Of a DNA stretch of 32,804 bases, positions 24,352 to 32,600 are shown piece by piece. The notes under the pieces were generated by a model. That model had not been told where the DNA came from and did no database searches. It saw nothing but the letters and a program-made list of their open reading frames with translations. Position 1 is the first letter of the stretch, and each line of letters starts with the position of its first letter. Made by a program: the position numbers and the translations under genes. The stretch comes from Rhodopila globiformis (lineage in GTDB: Bacteria > Pseudomonadota > Alphaproteobacteria > Acetobacterales > Acetobacteraceae): contig NZ_NHRY01000060.1 in NCBI RefSeq assembly GCF_002937115.1, forward strand, positions 1 through 32,804, written 5' to 3'.

Positions 24352-25185
24352 ATGTCCTTCCTGACCGAAGCGGAGCCCGATCGCGGCGCCAATTTGCCCG
24401 TGCTGCCCGGGATCAGCCGCGTCGTGGCGAACAATCCCGGCCCGATGACCTATTACGGCACCAACACCTACCTGATCGACACGCCCGACGGCACCGCGGT
24501 GCTCGACCCCGGACCGGAGAACCATCCCGAGCATGTCGAGGCGATCCTGCGCCACACCGGCGGCAAGGTGGCGCTGATCCTGGTCAGCCACACCCACCAC
24601 GACCATGTCGGCGCCGTGCCGGCCCTGCAGGCGGCGACCGGGGCGCGGACGGCCGGCTACCGCCAGAGCGCGATCGACAGCTTCACCCCCGACATCGGGC
24701 TGAGCCATGGCGACCGCATCGCCGGGATGGAGGCGGTGCACACGCCCGGCCACGCCTCGGACCATATCTGCTTCGCGCGGCCGGGGGCGGAGGGCGACCG
24801 GATCCTGTTCAGCGCGGACCACGTGATGTCCTGGTCCACCAGCATCGTCAGCCCGCCGGGCGGGAACATGCGCGACTACTTCGCCAGCCTGAATCTGTTA
24901 CTGGGCCGCGACGACAACGTCTACCTGCCCGGCCACGGCCCGCTGCTGCGCGAGCCGCACAGCCTGGTGCGGGCGATGCTGACCCACCGCATGCTGCGCG
25001 AGCAGGCGATTGCCCGCAAGCTGAGCGACGGGCCGGCGGATACCTACACGATCATGGACACGCTGTATTCGCAGCTGAACCCGCGGCTGCGGCGCGCGGC
25101 CGAGCGCAACGTCCTGGCGCATCTGCTGAAGATGGAAAGCGAGGGCAAGGCGGTGCGGGACGGGGAACTGTGGCGGGCGGCGTGA
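24352..25185 (+). CDS. Metallo-beta-lactamase-fold hydrolase (LACTB2/GloB-like)
   Basis: The 277-residue protein has the two-metal MBL motif HTHHDHVG after LILVS, preceded by TNTYLIDTPDGTAVLDPGP, and later His in HTPGHASDH, the Asp in FSADHVMSWS and a His in PGHGP. The C-terminal ~80 residues form the helical end seen in LACTB2-like hydrolases (MLTHRMLREQAIA and the following TIMDTLY). It probably cleaves a thioester or similar ester; the substrate is unknown. GGAG lies 9 nt before the ATG. It is divergent from the duplicated barrel protein. Confidence 0.9.
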   Translation: MSFLTEAEPDRGANLPVLPGISRVVANNPGPMTYYGTNTYLIDTPDGTAVLDPGPENHPEHVEAILRHTGGKVALILVSHTHHDHVGAVPALQAATGARTAGYRQSAIDSFTPDIGLSHGDRIAGMEAVHTPGHASDHICFARPGAEGDRILFSADHVMSWSTSIVSPPGGNMRDYFASLNLLLGRDDNVYLPGHGPLLREPHSLVRAMLTHRMLREQAIARKLSDGPADTYTIMDTLYSQLNPRLRRAAERNVLAHLLKMESEGKAVRDGELWRAA

Positions 25186-25324
25186 CCCGGCCGCCCGGTG
25201 CCGTACCTGGCGGCGCGAGGCCGGGTAGCGCCGCACGAGCGTTGGCGAACAGGCGGCGGGACTGCCTCTGTCGTCGTATGGCGGGCGCGTGCCCCAAAGG
25301 CGTTGAAATAGCGGCGGTCGTTGC

Positions 25325-25430
25325 TCTATCGTCATGGCGGGCGCAGGCCCGGCATCCACGCCTTGCGCTGTTGATGCCGCAGAAAGGCGGGGATGGCGGC
25401 CCTTCGGCCGCCATGACGACAGTGCGGTCA
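25325..25430. repeat. Palindromic intergenic repeat, related type
   Basis: Begins CGTCATGGCGGGCGCAGGCC and ends with a GATGGCGGCC-CTTC-GGCCGCCATGACG hairpin (arms about 25393-25416). It resembles the other modules in being bounded by CGTCATGG and its complement, but the centre differs. 25431-25573 holds further GGCCCGG-type pieces without a gene. Confidence 0.55.
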
Positions 25431-25573
25431 CGTCGCCTGTGCCCCCATTTTTACGCCAATGGGGCGCGTGCCCCGTGTGTTGCTGTCACGGCATGAGCGT
25501 ATGGCGATGGCCCGGACGATCCCCGAACAAGTCGGGGGAGGGGCACGACGAGGGAGTAACAGGCCACCCTACT

Positions 25574-25912
25574 TTATGGATCCGGCCCTGATTGTCCTGA
25601 ACGCCAGGCCGCGCGTTGCGACAGGAACAACCCGGCCGGGTTCGAGGTACCGCGACCGCAGGTCGCCCCAAATTCTTCTCTGCGCGCTCTGCGTTGCAAA
25701 AATGCGGTGCCGCAACAAAGAACGGCGTTGCCCATGAGTCGCCCAACCTGCGACACCGGTGGCACCCCGGCCACCGCGATTCAACGCAGAGCGCGCAGAG
25801 CGGGGCGCAGAGCACGCAGCGAAGGATTCAGATGGCCTGCGGCCGCGAGGTCCACGCGTTGCACGCCGTGCGTTGTTTATCATGGCCAAAATAATGAGGG
25901 CCGGATCCGTAA
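25574..25912. repeat. 339-bp element with terminal and internal inverted repeats
   Basis: Terminal arms 25574-25593 and 25893-25912 are inverted and match at 18 of 20 bases around GGATCCGGCCCT. Inside, a second perfect 17-bp inverted repeat (25679-25695 with 25783-25799) has the theme TCTGCGCGCTCTGCGTT. No transposase or other gene is seen inside. It looks like a non-autonomous (MITE-like) element or nested palindromic repeats. Confidence 0.6.
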
Positions 25913-25983
25913 CGCCGATGGGCCTGCGCCTGACATGACGATAAAATAACGAAACCCGTCCGAATACCGATGCCGGCCGCCCC

Positions 25984-27201
25984 CTACGCCTTCACCAGCG
26001 GACATCCCCCCTGGTCCAGCGGACGCCACGCATCCGCCGGCTGGATGGTCGCGACCTTGTTGCAGAAATCGTTGGCATACCGCGCCTGGGACGGCGGCTT
26101 CACCTGCCAGAGATACATCACGTGCATCACCCGCCCGTCCTCGCGGATCTTCACGTTCGTGTTGTAGAAATCGTTCACCGGCAGTGCCTTCATTTTCGCG
26201 GCCACGGCGTCGGCATCGGTCGATCCCACCGCCTGCACCGCCTTCAGCCAGTGCAGCGTCGCGCAATAGCTGCCGGCATGCAGCACGCCCGGCACCCGGC
26301 CCATCCCCGCGCTCCAGCGCTTCGACCAGGCGCGGGTCTTGTCGGTCATGTCCCAGTAGAAGCTGTCGGTGTAGGACAGCCCGGCGCAGACGCCCTGTCC
26401 CAGCGCCGCCACGTCGCTGATCTGGATCAGCAGCGTCGCCAGCCGCACGCCGCTTTTCGTCAGGCCGAACTCCGCGGCCTGCTTGATGCAGTTCTGCGCG
26501 TCGGTGCCGGCGTTGGCCAGGCCGATGACCTTGGCGCCGGAGGCCTGCGCCTGCACCAGGTAGGACGAGAAATCCGCCGTCCCCAGCGGCGCGCGGACGT
26601 TGCCCAGCACCTTGCCGCCGGCGGCCTTCACCGCGGCCATGCTGTCGCGCTCCAGCGCGTAGCCGAAGGCGTAGTCCGCGGTGATGAAGAACCACGTGTC
26701 GCCGCCCGCCCGGGTCAGCGCCCCGCCGGTGCCGTGCGCCAGCGCGTAGGTGTCGTAGGAAAAATGAATCCCATACGGCGAGCACTGCTTCCCGGTCAGG
26801 TCCGAGGTCGCCGGCCCGGTGATCAGGTAGATGCGCTTCTTCTCCCGCGCGATCTGCTGGATCGCCAGGCCCGATGACGACGCGGCGCCGTCGGCCAGTA
26901 CGTCGACGCCGCTGTCCACCCACTCCCGCGCCAGCGCCGCCGCCACATCCGGCTTGTTCTGGTCGTCCGCCTGCAGCACCTCGATCGGCCGGCCCAGCAC
27001 GGAGCCGCCGAAATCCTGGATGGCGAGTTCGGTCGCGACCTTGTTGCCCGGCCCGCCGACGTCGCGGTACGGGCCGCCCATGTCCGACAGCAGGCCAATG
27101 CGCACGGGTTTCGAGGTGCTCTGCGCCCGGATGAGGGCAGGGCGCGCCAGCGGCGCCGCCGCCAGGCCGCCGACGAGGACACGACGCGTCAGTCTGGACA
27201 T
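25984..27201 (-). CDS. ABC transporter substrate-binding protein (branched-chain amino acid type)
   Basis: The 405-residue protein carries an export signal with twin Arg (TRRVLVGGLAAAPLARPAL, about 5-23) and a cleavage site near IRAQS. The mature part opens VRIGLLSDMGGPYRDVGGPG and contains RIYLITGPATSDLTGKQCSP and WFFITADYAFGYALERD, as in Leu/Ile/Val-type periplasmic binding proteins (Peripla_BP_6). Ligands of such proteins include amino acids, urea, amides and aromatic acids; the ligand here is unknown. No permease or ATPase gene is adjacent, so it is an orphan. GGAG lies 9 nt before the ATG. It diverges from the ThDP-dependent decarboxylase across about 100 bp, so shared control is plausible. 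Confidence 0.9.
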   Translation of the reverse strand: MSRLTRRVLVGGLAAAPLARPALIRAQSTSKPVRIGLLSDMGGPYRDVGGPGNKVATELAIQDFGGSVLGRPIEVLQADDQNKPDVAAALAREWVDSGVDVLADGAASSSGLAIQQIAREKKRIYLITGPATSDLTGKQCSPYGIHFSYDTYALAHGTGGALTRAGGDTWFFITADYAFGYALERDSMAAVKAAGGKVLGNVRAPLGTADFSSYLVQAQASGAKVIGLANAGTDAQNCIKQAAEFGLTKSGVRLATLLIQISDVAALGQGVCAGLSYTDSFYWDMTDKTRAWSKRWSAGMGRVPGVLHAGSYCATLHWLKAVQAVGSTDADAVAAKMKALPVNDFYNTNVKIREDGRVMHVMYLWQVKPPSQARYANDFCNKVATIQPADAWRPLDQGGCPLVKA

Positions 27202-27302
27202 TCGTTCGGACTCCCTCCCAGTATATCAGCGCGTTGCTCGATCGGTCGCGCCATGCTTTGTCGCGGAACGGTACCGTATGCCGTCCAGGGGAGATGATAT
27301 CG

Positions 27303-28979
27303 ATGCCAATGATGCCGGGAAAGACCGCCCTGCTGGAGCTTCTCAAGCAAGAAGGCGTGCGCGTCATGTTCGGCAACCCCGGCACGACGGAACTGCCGCT
27401 GATGGACGCACTGGCGGTGGAGAAGGACATCCGCTACGTGCTGGCCTTGCAGGAGGCGCCGGCGATGGGGATGGCGGACGGTTATGCTCAGGCCTCCGGC
27501 ACCTGCGCCATGGTCAACCTGCATGCCGCGCCCGGCCTGGGCAACGCCATGGGCATGCTGTACGACGCGCAGAAGGCGGGCGCGCCGATCCTGGTGACCG
27601 CCGGACAGCACGAGCAGCGATTCAATTTCACCGAGCCCCTGCTGTGGACCGACCTGCCGCGGGTGGCTCGGCCGTTCGTGAAATGGTCGGAGGAAGTGCG
27701 CCGGCTGGAGGACCTGCCGCGGGCGATCCACCGCGCGGTGAAGACCGCCCTGGCGCCGCCGATGGGGCCGGTGTTCCTGTCGCTGCCGGGCGACATCCTG
27801 AGCGACAGCGCCGATCTTGACCTCGGAGCGCCAAGCCGGGTGGCGCTGGGCATCCGCGGCGACGCCGGCGCCATTGCCCGCGCCGCCGCGGTGATCGCAA
27901 AAGCGAAAAGCCCGGTGATCATCGCCGGCGACGCCGTGGCGCAGAGCAACGCGCTGGCGGAACTGGTGACGCTGGCCGAAACGCTGGGCGCGCCGGTTTA
28001 TGACGAGGGCATGGCCAGCCGGGCGATGTTCCCGTCCTCGCATCCGCTGTACCGCGGCACCGTGGTGCGGCTGCCGGCGGCGATCCACGGCATGCTGTCG
28101 CAGCACGACCTGCTGGTCTCCATCGGCGGCGACCTGTTCACCCTGTCACTGCCCGGCGATAGCGAGGCAATGCCGGAGAACTTCCCGGTCGTGCACCTGG
28201 ACACCGACCCGTGGGAACTGGCGAAGAATTATCCCGAGGCCGTCTCCATCCTGGGCGAGCCCAAGGCGACGCTGCCGGAACTGACCGAGGCGGTGGTGAA
28301 GGCTCGCTCCGCTGCCGAGAGTGAAGCGGCGGCGAAGCGCCTGGTGCACGTCCGCGCCGAGGGTGTCGCCAGCCTGCACAAGCTGCACGCCATGGCCGAC
28401 GCGGTGGCCGAGCGCCACCCGATCCATCCGCTGGCGCTGATGCAGACCATCGGCCGCCTGCTGCCGGAGGATGCGGTAGTGATCGACGAGACGGTGTCCT
28501 CCGGCACCGGGCTGCGGCGGTTCCTGAAAAGCGACGACGCGCAGAGCTTCTTCGGGCTGCGCGGCGGCGGCATCGGCTGGGGGCTGCCGGCGGCCATCGG
28601 CGTCAAGCTGGCGCTGCCGGACCGGCCGGTGGTGGCGCTCATCGGCGACGGGTCCGCGATGTACACCATCCAGGGGCTGTGGACCGCGGCGCACCAGAAG
28701 CTGCGGATGGTGTTCGTCATCATCAACAATTATTCCTACCGGATCCTGAAGCAGCGGACCAACGCGATGAAGGGACTGGCGGCGCAGGCGGACAATTATG
28801 TCGCCATGGACCTGGACAAGCCTCGGGTCGATTTCGTATCGGTCGCCCAAGGGCTGGGCCTGGCGGCACACAAGGCGACGGCTCTGTCGGATCTGGGCGA
28901 TCTGATGGAGCAGGCGCTGGCGGCGGACGGGCCGAGCCTGATCGATATCGAGGTGGACCGATCGTGGAAGCCCGTCTGA
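27303..28979 (+). CDS. ThDP-dependent decarboxylase, benzoylformate-decarboxylase-like
   Basis: The 558-residue protein has the three-domain plan of ThDP-dependent decarboxylases: FGNPGTTELP at 23-32, the cofactor-activating Glu E51 in LALQEAPAMGMADGYA, NLHAAPGLGNAMGML with H74 at the place of benzoylformate decarboxylase His70, and the C-terminal ThDP/Mg site GDGSAMYTIQGLW ending in NN. Ser26 of that enzyme corresponds to Thr28 here, and the second active-site His (His281) is not seen in LVSIGGDLFTLSLP, so the substrate may differ. Start: ATG 27303, 9-10 nt after AGGGGAG; ATG 27294 abuts that site and is less likely. The frame upstream to 27234 lies in the divergent promoter region. Confidence 0.87.
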   Translation: MPMMPGKTALLELLKQEGVRVMFGNPGTTELPLMDALAVEKDIRYVLALQEAPAMGMADGYAQASGTCAMVNLHAAPGLGNAMGMLYDAQKAGAPILVTAGQHEQRFNFTEPLLWTDLPRVARPFVKWSEEVRRLEDLPRAIHRAVKTALAPPMGPVFLSLPGDILSDSADLDLGAPSRVALGIRGDAGAIARAAAVIAKAKSPVIIAGDAVAQSNALAELVTLAETLGAPVYDEGMASRAMFPSSHPLYRGTVVRLPAAIHGMLSQHDLLVSIGGDLFTLSLPGDSEAMPENFPVVHLDTDPWELAKNYPEAVSILGEPKATLPELTEAVVKARSAAESEAAAKRLVHVRAEGVASLHKLHAMADAVAERHPIHPLALMQTIGRLLPEDAVVIDETVSSGTGLRRFLKSDDAQSFFGLRGGGIGWGLPAAIGVKLALPDRPVVALIGDGSAMYTIQGLWTAAHQKLRMVFVIINNYSYRILKQRTNAMKGLAAQADNYVAMDLDKPRVDFVSVAQGLGLAAHKATALSDLGDLMEQALAADGPSLIDIEVDRSWKPV

Positions 28980-29037
28980 CAGCCCCGTTTTCCGGCGAAT
29001 TCCGGCTGTCGCCGTGGTCCGGCAACCCGGCGCGCGC

Positions 29038-29385
29038 ATGCCCGCCCGTTGGCGTATCCCGCGTTGGCTTGTGGCGGCCGGGGTCGCACTCGGCCTCTCC
29101 GGCCGCCCGGCGCTGGCGGCCTGTGACCTGAGCCAGCTCATCGGCTACACGCTGGTCTTCGGCAAGACGATCGACGGCTATATCCAGGACGGAAAGCGGT
29201 ATTCCAGCTTCCAGGGCTGCACCCGCGACCGCGTGCTGGTGTTCCAGGACGACACCGGGGTCCGCTGCAAGGAGACGTTCCTGCAGACGGCGGATTTCCC
29301 GCGTGCCTTTCTGTGCGCCCGTGGTCCGAACGACATGAAGCTGTGCGTCGAAGGCTACCTCTACGGCGTTGCGCAACCCGACTGA
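29038..29385 (+). CDS. Small secreted cysteine-containing protein
   Basis: The 115-residue protein has an N-terminal signal peptide (basic start, then WLVAAGVALGLSG, cleavage after PALA-A). The mature part of about 88 residues has five Cys (in ACDLSQ, GCTRD, RCKET, LCARG and LCVEG), which suggests disulfides in the periplasm. An ATG at 29038 puts the signal at the start; the frame opens 24 nt earlier. It follows the decarboxylase by 58 nt. I do not recognise the family. Confidence 0.6.
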   Translation: MPARWRIPRWLVAAGVALGLSGRPALAACDLSQLIGYTLVFGKTIDGYIQDGKRYSSFQGCTRDRVLVFQDDTGVRCKETFLQTADFPRAFLCARGPNDMKLCVEGYLYGVAQPD

Positions 29386-29397
29386 AGCCGGCTCGCG

Positions 29398-30246
29398 CTA
29401 CCGTTGACCTGAAGCAACGTCCTCGTGCCGCGCCATGTGGTGCAGGTAGGCGAGCAAGGCGTCGAGGTCGGTGTCGGGCAGGGTGGCGGCGCTGAACCCG
29501 GGCATGCGCTGCAGCGGCCAGGTGCGCACGGCTTTCGGGTCGCGCACCAGGGCGCGCAGCCCGGCGTCGGTCAGATACGCCGTCGCGTTCATCGGCCGGC
29601 CGAGGTCCGGTCCCATCTCACCGGCGCCGCCACCGTTCAGGCGGTGGCAGGGCAGGCAGTTGGCCGCGAACACACGCTGCCCGTGCCGGGCGGGGGCCCC
29701 GGGCGGCAGCGAGGGATCGACGGCCAGTTGCGGCCAGCGATGGGCCGGGCTCTCCACCGCCGTCAGGCTTGCCAGTTGATAGGGCCACTGCTCGGGGATC
29801 ACGCCGGACCGTTCCGGGTGCTGCCACACCAGGTAGAACGGTCCGGCCCCAACGTTCTTGCCCGGGAGGTTCGGCCAGGGCTGCCCGGGCGGCTCGACGG
29901 CGATCCACGCGGTCGCGCCACCCGCGGCGCCTTTGCGAACCAGCGACAGCGGGATCTGCGCCACGAAGCCGTCGGTGGCGCGCGCCTCCAGCGTGTCGAA
30001 GCGGTCCGGCGGCAGCCCCGCGAGCAGGGGCAGCAGCGGCGCCGCGCGGTAATGGGTAGCGCGCCGGTAGTCGTGGTCATGCGGGATGGCCAGCTCGGCC
30101 GCGTCCGGCCGGGCGAGGAGTTCGGCGGCGGTGAAGCGGTGCGTGACGCCGCCCAGGTCGAGCGTGAGCGACGGCTCGGCCGCTCCGGCCGGGGTGGTCC
30201 CGAGGACCATGAGCATCAACATCGCCAGGCCTATGAGCGATCGCAT
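29398..30246 (-). CDS. c-type cytochrome fused to an oxidoreductase-like domain
   Basis: The 282-residue protein starts at ATG 30246, with GGGGAGG 4-5 nt upstream, and has a signal peptide (LIGLAMLMLMVLG, cleavage near PAGAAEP). Residues about 30-185 resemble the fold of molybdopterin-type sulfite-oxidase-like or related domains (LTLDLGGVTHRFTAAELLAR, then IPLSLVRKG); I see no cofactor Cys there. The C-terminal ~90 residues are a mono-haem cytochrome c with CLPCH and a distal Met region (RMPGFSAATL). It would carry electrons in the periplasm. The frame upstream to 30315 lacks a ribosome-binding site. Its partner is not identified. It faces the small secreted protein gene with 12 bp between. 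Confidence 0.78.
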   Translation of the reverse strand: MRSLIGLAMLMLMVLGTTPAGAAEPSLTLDLGGVTHRFTAAELLARPDAAELAIPHDHDYRRATHYRAAPLLPLLAGLPPDRFDTLEARATDGFVAQIPLSLVRKGAAGGATAWIAVEPPGQPWPNLPGKNVGAGPFYLVWQHPERSGVIPEQWPYQLASLTAVESPAHRWPQLAVDPSLPPGAPARHGQRVFAANCLPCHRLNGGGAGEMGPDLGRPMNATAYLTDAGLRALVRDPKAVRTWPLQRMPGFSAATLPDTDLDALLAYLHHMARHEDVASGQR

Positions 30247-30520
30247 GGTTGCCTCCCCGATGACGGCGCCGGTCGCGGTGATCACCGATAGCATAGGGTC
30301 CGGCGGTCCTGCCAACTTGCCCGGCCGGGAAACGGAACGACGGCAAGACGATCCGCCGGACGATGGTTCGGCACCCGGGCAAACGTCATGACACGGAAAC
30401 CTGCCCGCGCATCCGTCCCTCTCCGTCCATGCCTGGCCTGGTTACAGGGAACCAATGCGATCGCGGATTACAAAGGGTCCTTTCGCAGCCTGCCGGGCCG
30501 GGTTTCAGCCATGACGTTGG

Positions 30521-31258
30521 TTACTTCTCGGTTCCACCGATCGCCTTCGCAAGCTGAAGCACATGTTCGTAATTTCCGGGTCCCATCGTGTCGCGGACAG
30601 TCGAGATGTTCTCGCCGTCTGCCGCACGCAGGACATCGTATGTGAGCGTGACCCGCTCCGGCAGGTCGGAGCGGCCGGCCAAAGAGGAAGCGATACTCGT
30701 AGCCTCAGTCTTCTGGCCCGACAAAGCCAGCGAGAGCGCAAGATTATTGATGGTGATGACATCGTCCGGTTCGGCGGCCAGCGCCTGACTATACAGTCCC
30801 TGCGCGTCGGCATGCCGGCTAAGCATGTCAAGCGCAATTGCCTTGTCGACCACCCAGCGCATGTTGCCATGGTCCGCTGCGATCGCCGTATCGAACTCCT
30901 TGATGGCCCGGGCGGCCTCACCCTGTATCACGTCAATCGCACCCAGGGGGCCGCATAACAACTGCGGAGATTTCACTGTCTTCAAGTGATCGGACAGCAC
31001 GCTGTGCGCCTGGTGGAACTTGTTGAGCCGGACCAGCACATCGGCATAGCCGAGTTGCACGTCAGTGTCCGACGGCGCGGCAGCCGAGACGCTGGCGTAA
31101 ATCGATTCCCCCAGTTGGAGATTGCCCGATGCGACCGCCGCCTGGGCAACCCGCAATCTTGGCTCGCCGCTGGCGCCGTCCAACGCGTTCCCCCTTGGGG
31201 ATGCGCAGGCGGCGAGTGCCGCAGCGATGCAGAGGCTGGCCAACGTGTGAAGCTTCAT
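30521..31258 (-). CDS. TadD-like TPR lipoprotein
   Basis: The 245-residue protein has a lipoprotein signal with lipobox LAAC (Cys about 18). Tetratricopeptide-like helix pairs follow (for example LQLGESIYASVSAAAPSDTD, ARAIKEFDTAIAADH and AQGLYSQALAAEPDD). This is the plan of TadD, a pilotin-like lipoprotein of tight-adherence (Flp) pili. The two genes upstream on the same strand are pilus-type too, which supports it. GC content and codon use look a little lower than in nearby genes. The gene is complete; whether a pilus is made cannot be told because its secretin neighbour is damaged. Confidence 0.72.
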   Translation of the reverse strand: MKLHTLASLCIAAALAACASPRGNALDGASGEPRLRVAQAAVASGNLQLGESIYASVSAAAPSDTDVQLGYADVLVRLNKFHQAHSVLSDHLKTVKSPQLLCGPLGAIDVIQGEAARAIKEFDTAIAADHGNMRWVVDKAIALDMLSRHADAQGLYSQALAAEPDDVITINNLALSLALSGQKTEATSIASSLAGRSDLPERVTLTYDVLRAADGENISTVRDTMGPGNYEHVLQLAKAIGGTEK

Positions 31259-31310
31259 GGTCGTGTTCCAAAACTATCGACGCTTCGGCGAGGAAATCAG
31301 AGGCTGATCC

Positions 31311-31643
31311 TTACTGATTATTGCCCTGTGGCGCTGACGACGCTCCACTCGTCTGGAGCTGGACTATGTCCGAGGCAGGCAATTGTGTGCGATGTCCATC
31401 CAGCAATCTTGTAATTGGCCGTGCGGCCTCGCTACCGAGGCTGGTCGGTGCCCCGGTTCCCTCGACAAGATCATGAGGATTGGAAACCATGGCGCGTAGA
31501 TTGAGGTCATTCGCGCTTGCCCGGTTGTCCAGGCTCCAGGTGCCCGGTTTGTCGAACGGGAAATCAGGCGTGCAGCCTGCCGAGATACCCGACAGACCCA
31601 ACGCCGCCAGGAGAAATGCCATGCGCATGTTCGTGATTCTCAT
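31311..31643 (-). CDS. Small Tad-pilus-associated lipoprotein (CpaD-like)
   Basis: The 110-residue protein has a signal and lipobox ISAGC (Cys about 24). The mature part includes KPGTWSLDNRASANDLNLRAMV and ARPITRLLDGHRTQLP, as I recall from small lipoproteins next to Tad/Cpa pilus secretins in Rhodospirillales. Its ATG overlaps the stop of the secretin fragment (ATGA), so it once was, or is, translated with it. A start five codons later (31628) is also possible. The function is not established. Confidence 0.6.
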   Translation of the reverse strand: MRITNMRMAFLLAALGLSGISAGCTPDFPFDKPGTWSLDNRASANDLNLRAMVSNPHDLVEGTGAPTSLGSEAARPITRLLDGHRTQLPASDIVQLQTSGASSAPQGNNQ

Positions 31644-32036
31644 TTCAGGATAAAACCGGCATTCAGAGTCGGACCAGGGAGCGGTGCCATCTGGCGGCCG
31701 TACAGGATGCGGTCGAGGTCGGTCGCCGGCTTGAAACCGTCGGTCGGCGCGTGCAGCGCCTGTGGTGACGACGTCGGCTCTACGATGTAGGGCGTGACGA
31801 TGATGACGAGCTCGCTCTCGCCGCGCTGGAAATCGTTGGACTTGAACAGCGAGCCGATCACGGGAACTTCGCCGATGCCGGGCAGGGCGTTGGTGGCGTC
31901 AATGCTGGTGCGCTCCAACAGCCCGGCGATGGCGAAGCTCTGGCCGCTGCCGAGCTCGACGGTGGTTTCCGCCCGTCGCACCGTCAGCGCCGGGATGAGG
32001 AATTCGCGGCCTGCCAGGAAGCTTGCGGTTTCGCCC
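31640..32036 (-). pseudogene. Rearranged CpaC/RcpA-type secretin fragment
   Basis: The minus-strand frame encodes the C-terminal part of a Tad-pilus outer-membrane secretin: ALTVRRAETTVELGSGQSFAIAGLL, PGIGEVPVIGSLFKS and ELVIIVTPYIVEP. Before it lies GETASFLAGREFLIP, joined directly. In complete secretins about 60 residues separate these two segments, each of which ends near an I-P pair, so an internal deletion is likely. Everything before GETASF (about 32036) is missing; the frame instead runs into antisense of a methyltransferase-like fragment. It ends in overlap with the lipoprotein gene. I judge it non-functional; an assembly error is the other explanation. Confidence 0.65.
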
Positions 32037-32045
32037 AGATCGCGG

Positions 32046-32402
32046 CGCGGGCCTGCCTTGTGGCCTTCTACGCCATCTTGTGCGCGCTCCTGCTCTTGCG
32101 TGCTCCGCCGAAAGCACAGGCGGAAGGGCTTGCGCCGCGGGTGGCGGCGTTCGTTGGCACGTACCTGCCGTGGACGATGGGCATCCTGGCAAAGCCCACG
32201 GGCTCCGCTGCACTCAACCTGGCCTCAACCGGATTCGTGCTGGTTGGCATGACATTGACCATGATCACCGTCGTGCAACTGGGCCGGGCGTTCAGCCTGG
32301 TGCCGCAGGCGCGCCGGGTGGTGCGGAGCGGCCCCTACCGCTGGCTGCGCCATCGGCTTTATTTCTTTGAAGAAATTTCTGTGTTCGGGGCCATGCTGCA
32401 GG
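32046..32402 (+). pseudogene. Isoprenylcysteine methyltransferase-like membrane protein fragment
   Basis: The plus-strand frame encodes a hydrophobic segment (FYAILCALLLL), APRVAAFVGTYLPW, a second hydrophobic segment (GFVLVGMTLTMITVV) and LGRAFSLVPQARRVVRSGPYRWLRH, then LYFFEEISVFGAMLQ. This is the core of small ICMT/NnrU-like membrane methyltransferases. The N-terminal part is cut at the secretin junction (about 32040). The C-terminal part after MLQ, which should carry E-E-x-x-L and Y-x-x-Y motifs, is replaced by unrelated text. The usual R-H-P-x-Y is R-H-R-L-Y here. It is therefore a decayed fragment. Confidence 0.6.
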
Positions 32403-32600
32403 CACCTGGCGGCTGCTGCCGTTCGTCTGGTGAAGGGAGCAGATCGCGAACAGGCGACGGGACCCGAAGCTCCGGAATCGCCGCGCCGTTGCCGCCTTGA
32501 CGGGGCGGCGAGACCTGCACTGTCACCGGTTTGGCTTCAGGCCGTGCCGGTTCCGGGCGGCGCCAGTTTTCAGACTTCTCAGCAAGCGCTTGAAAAAAGT

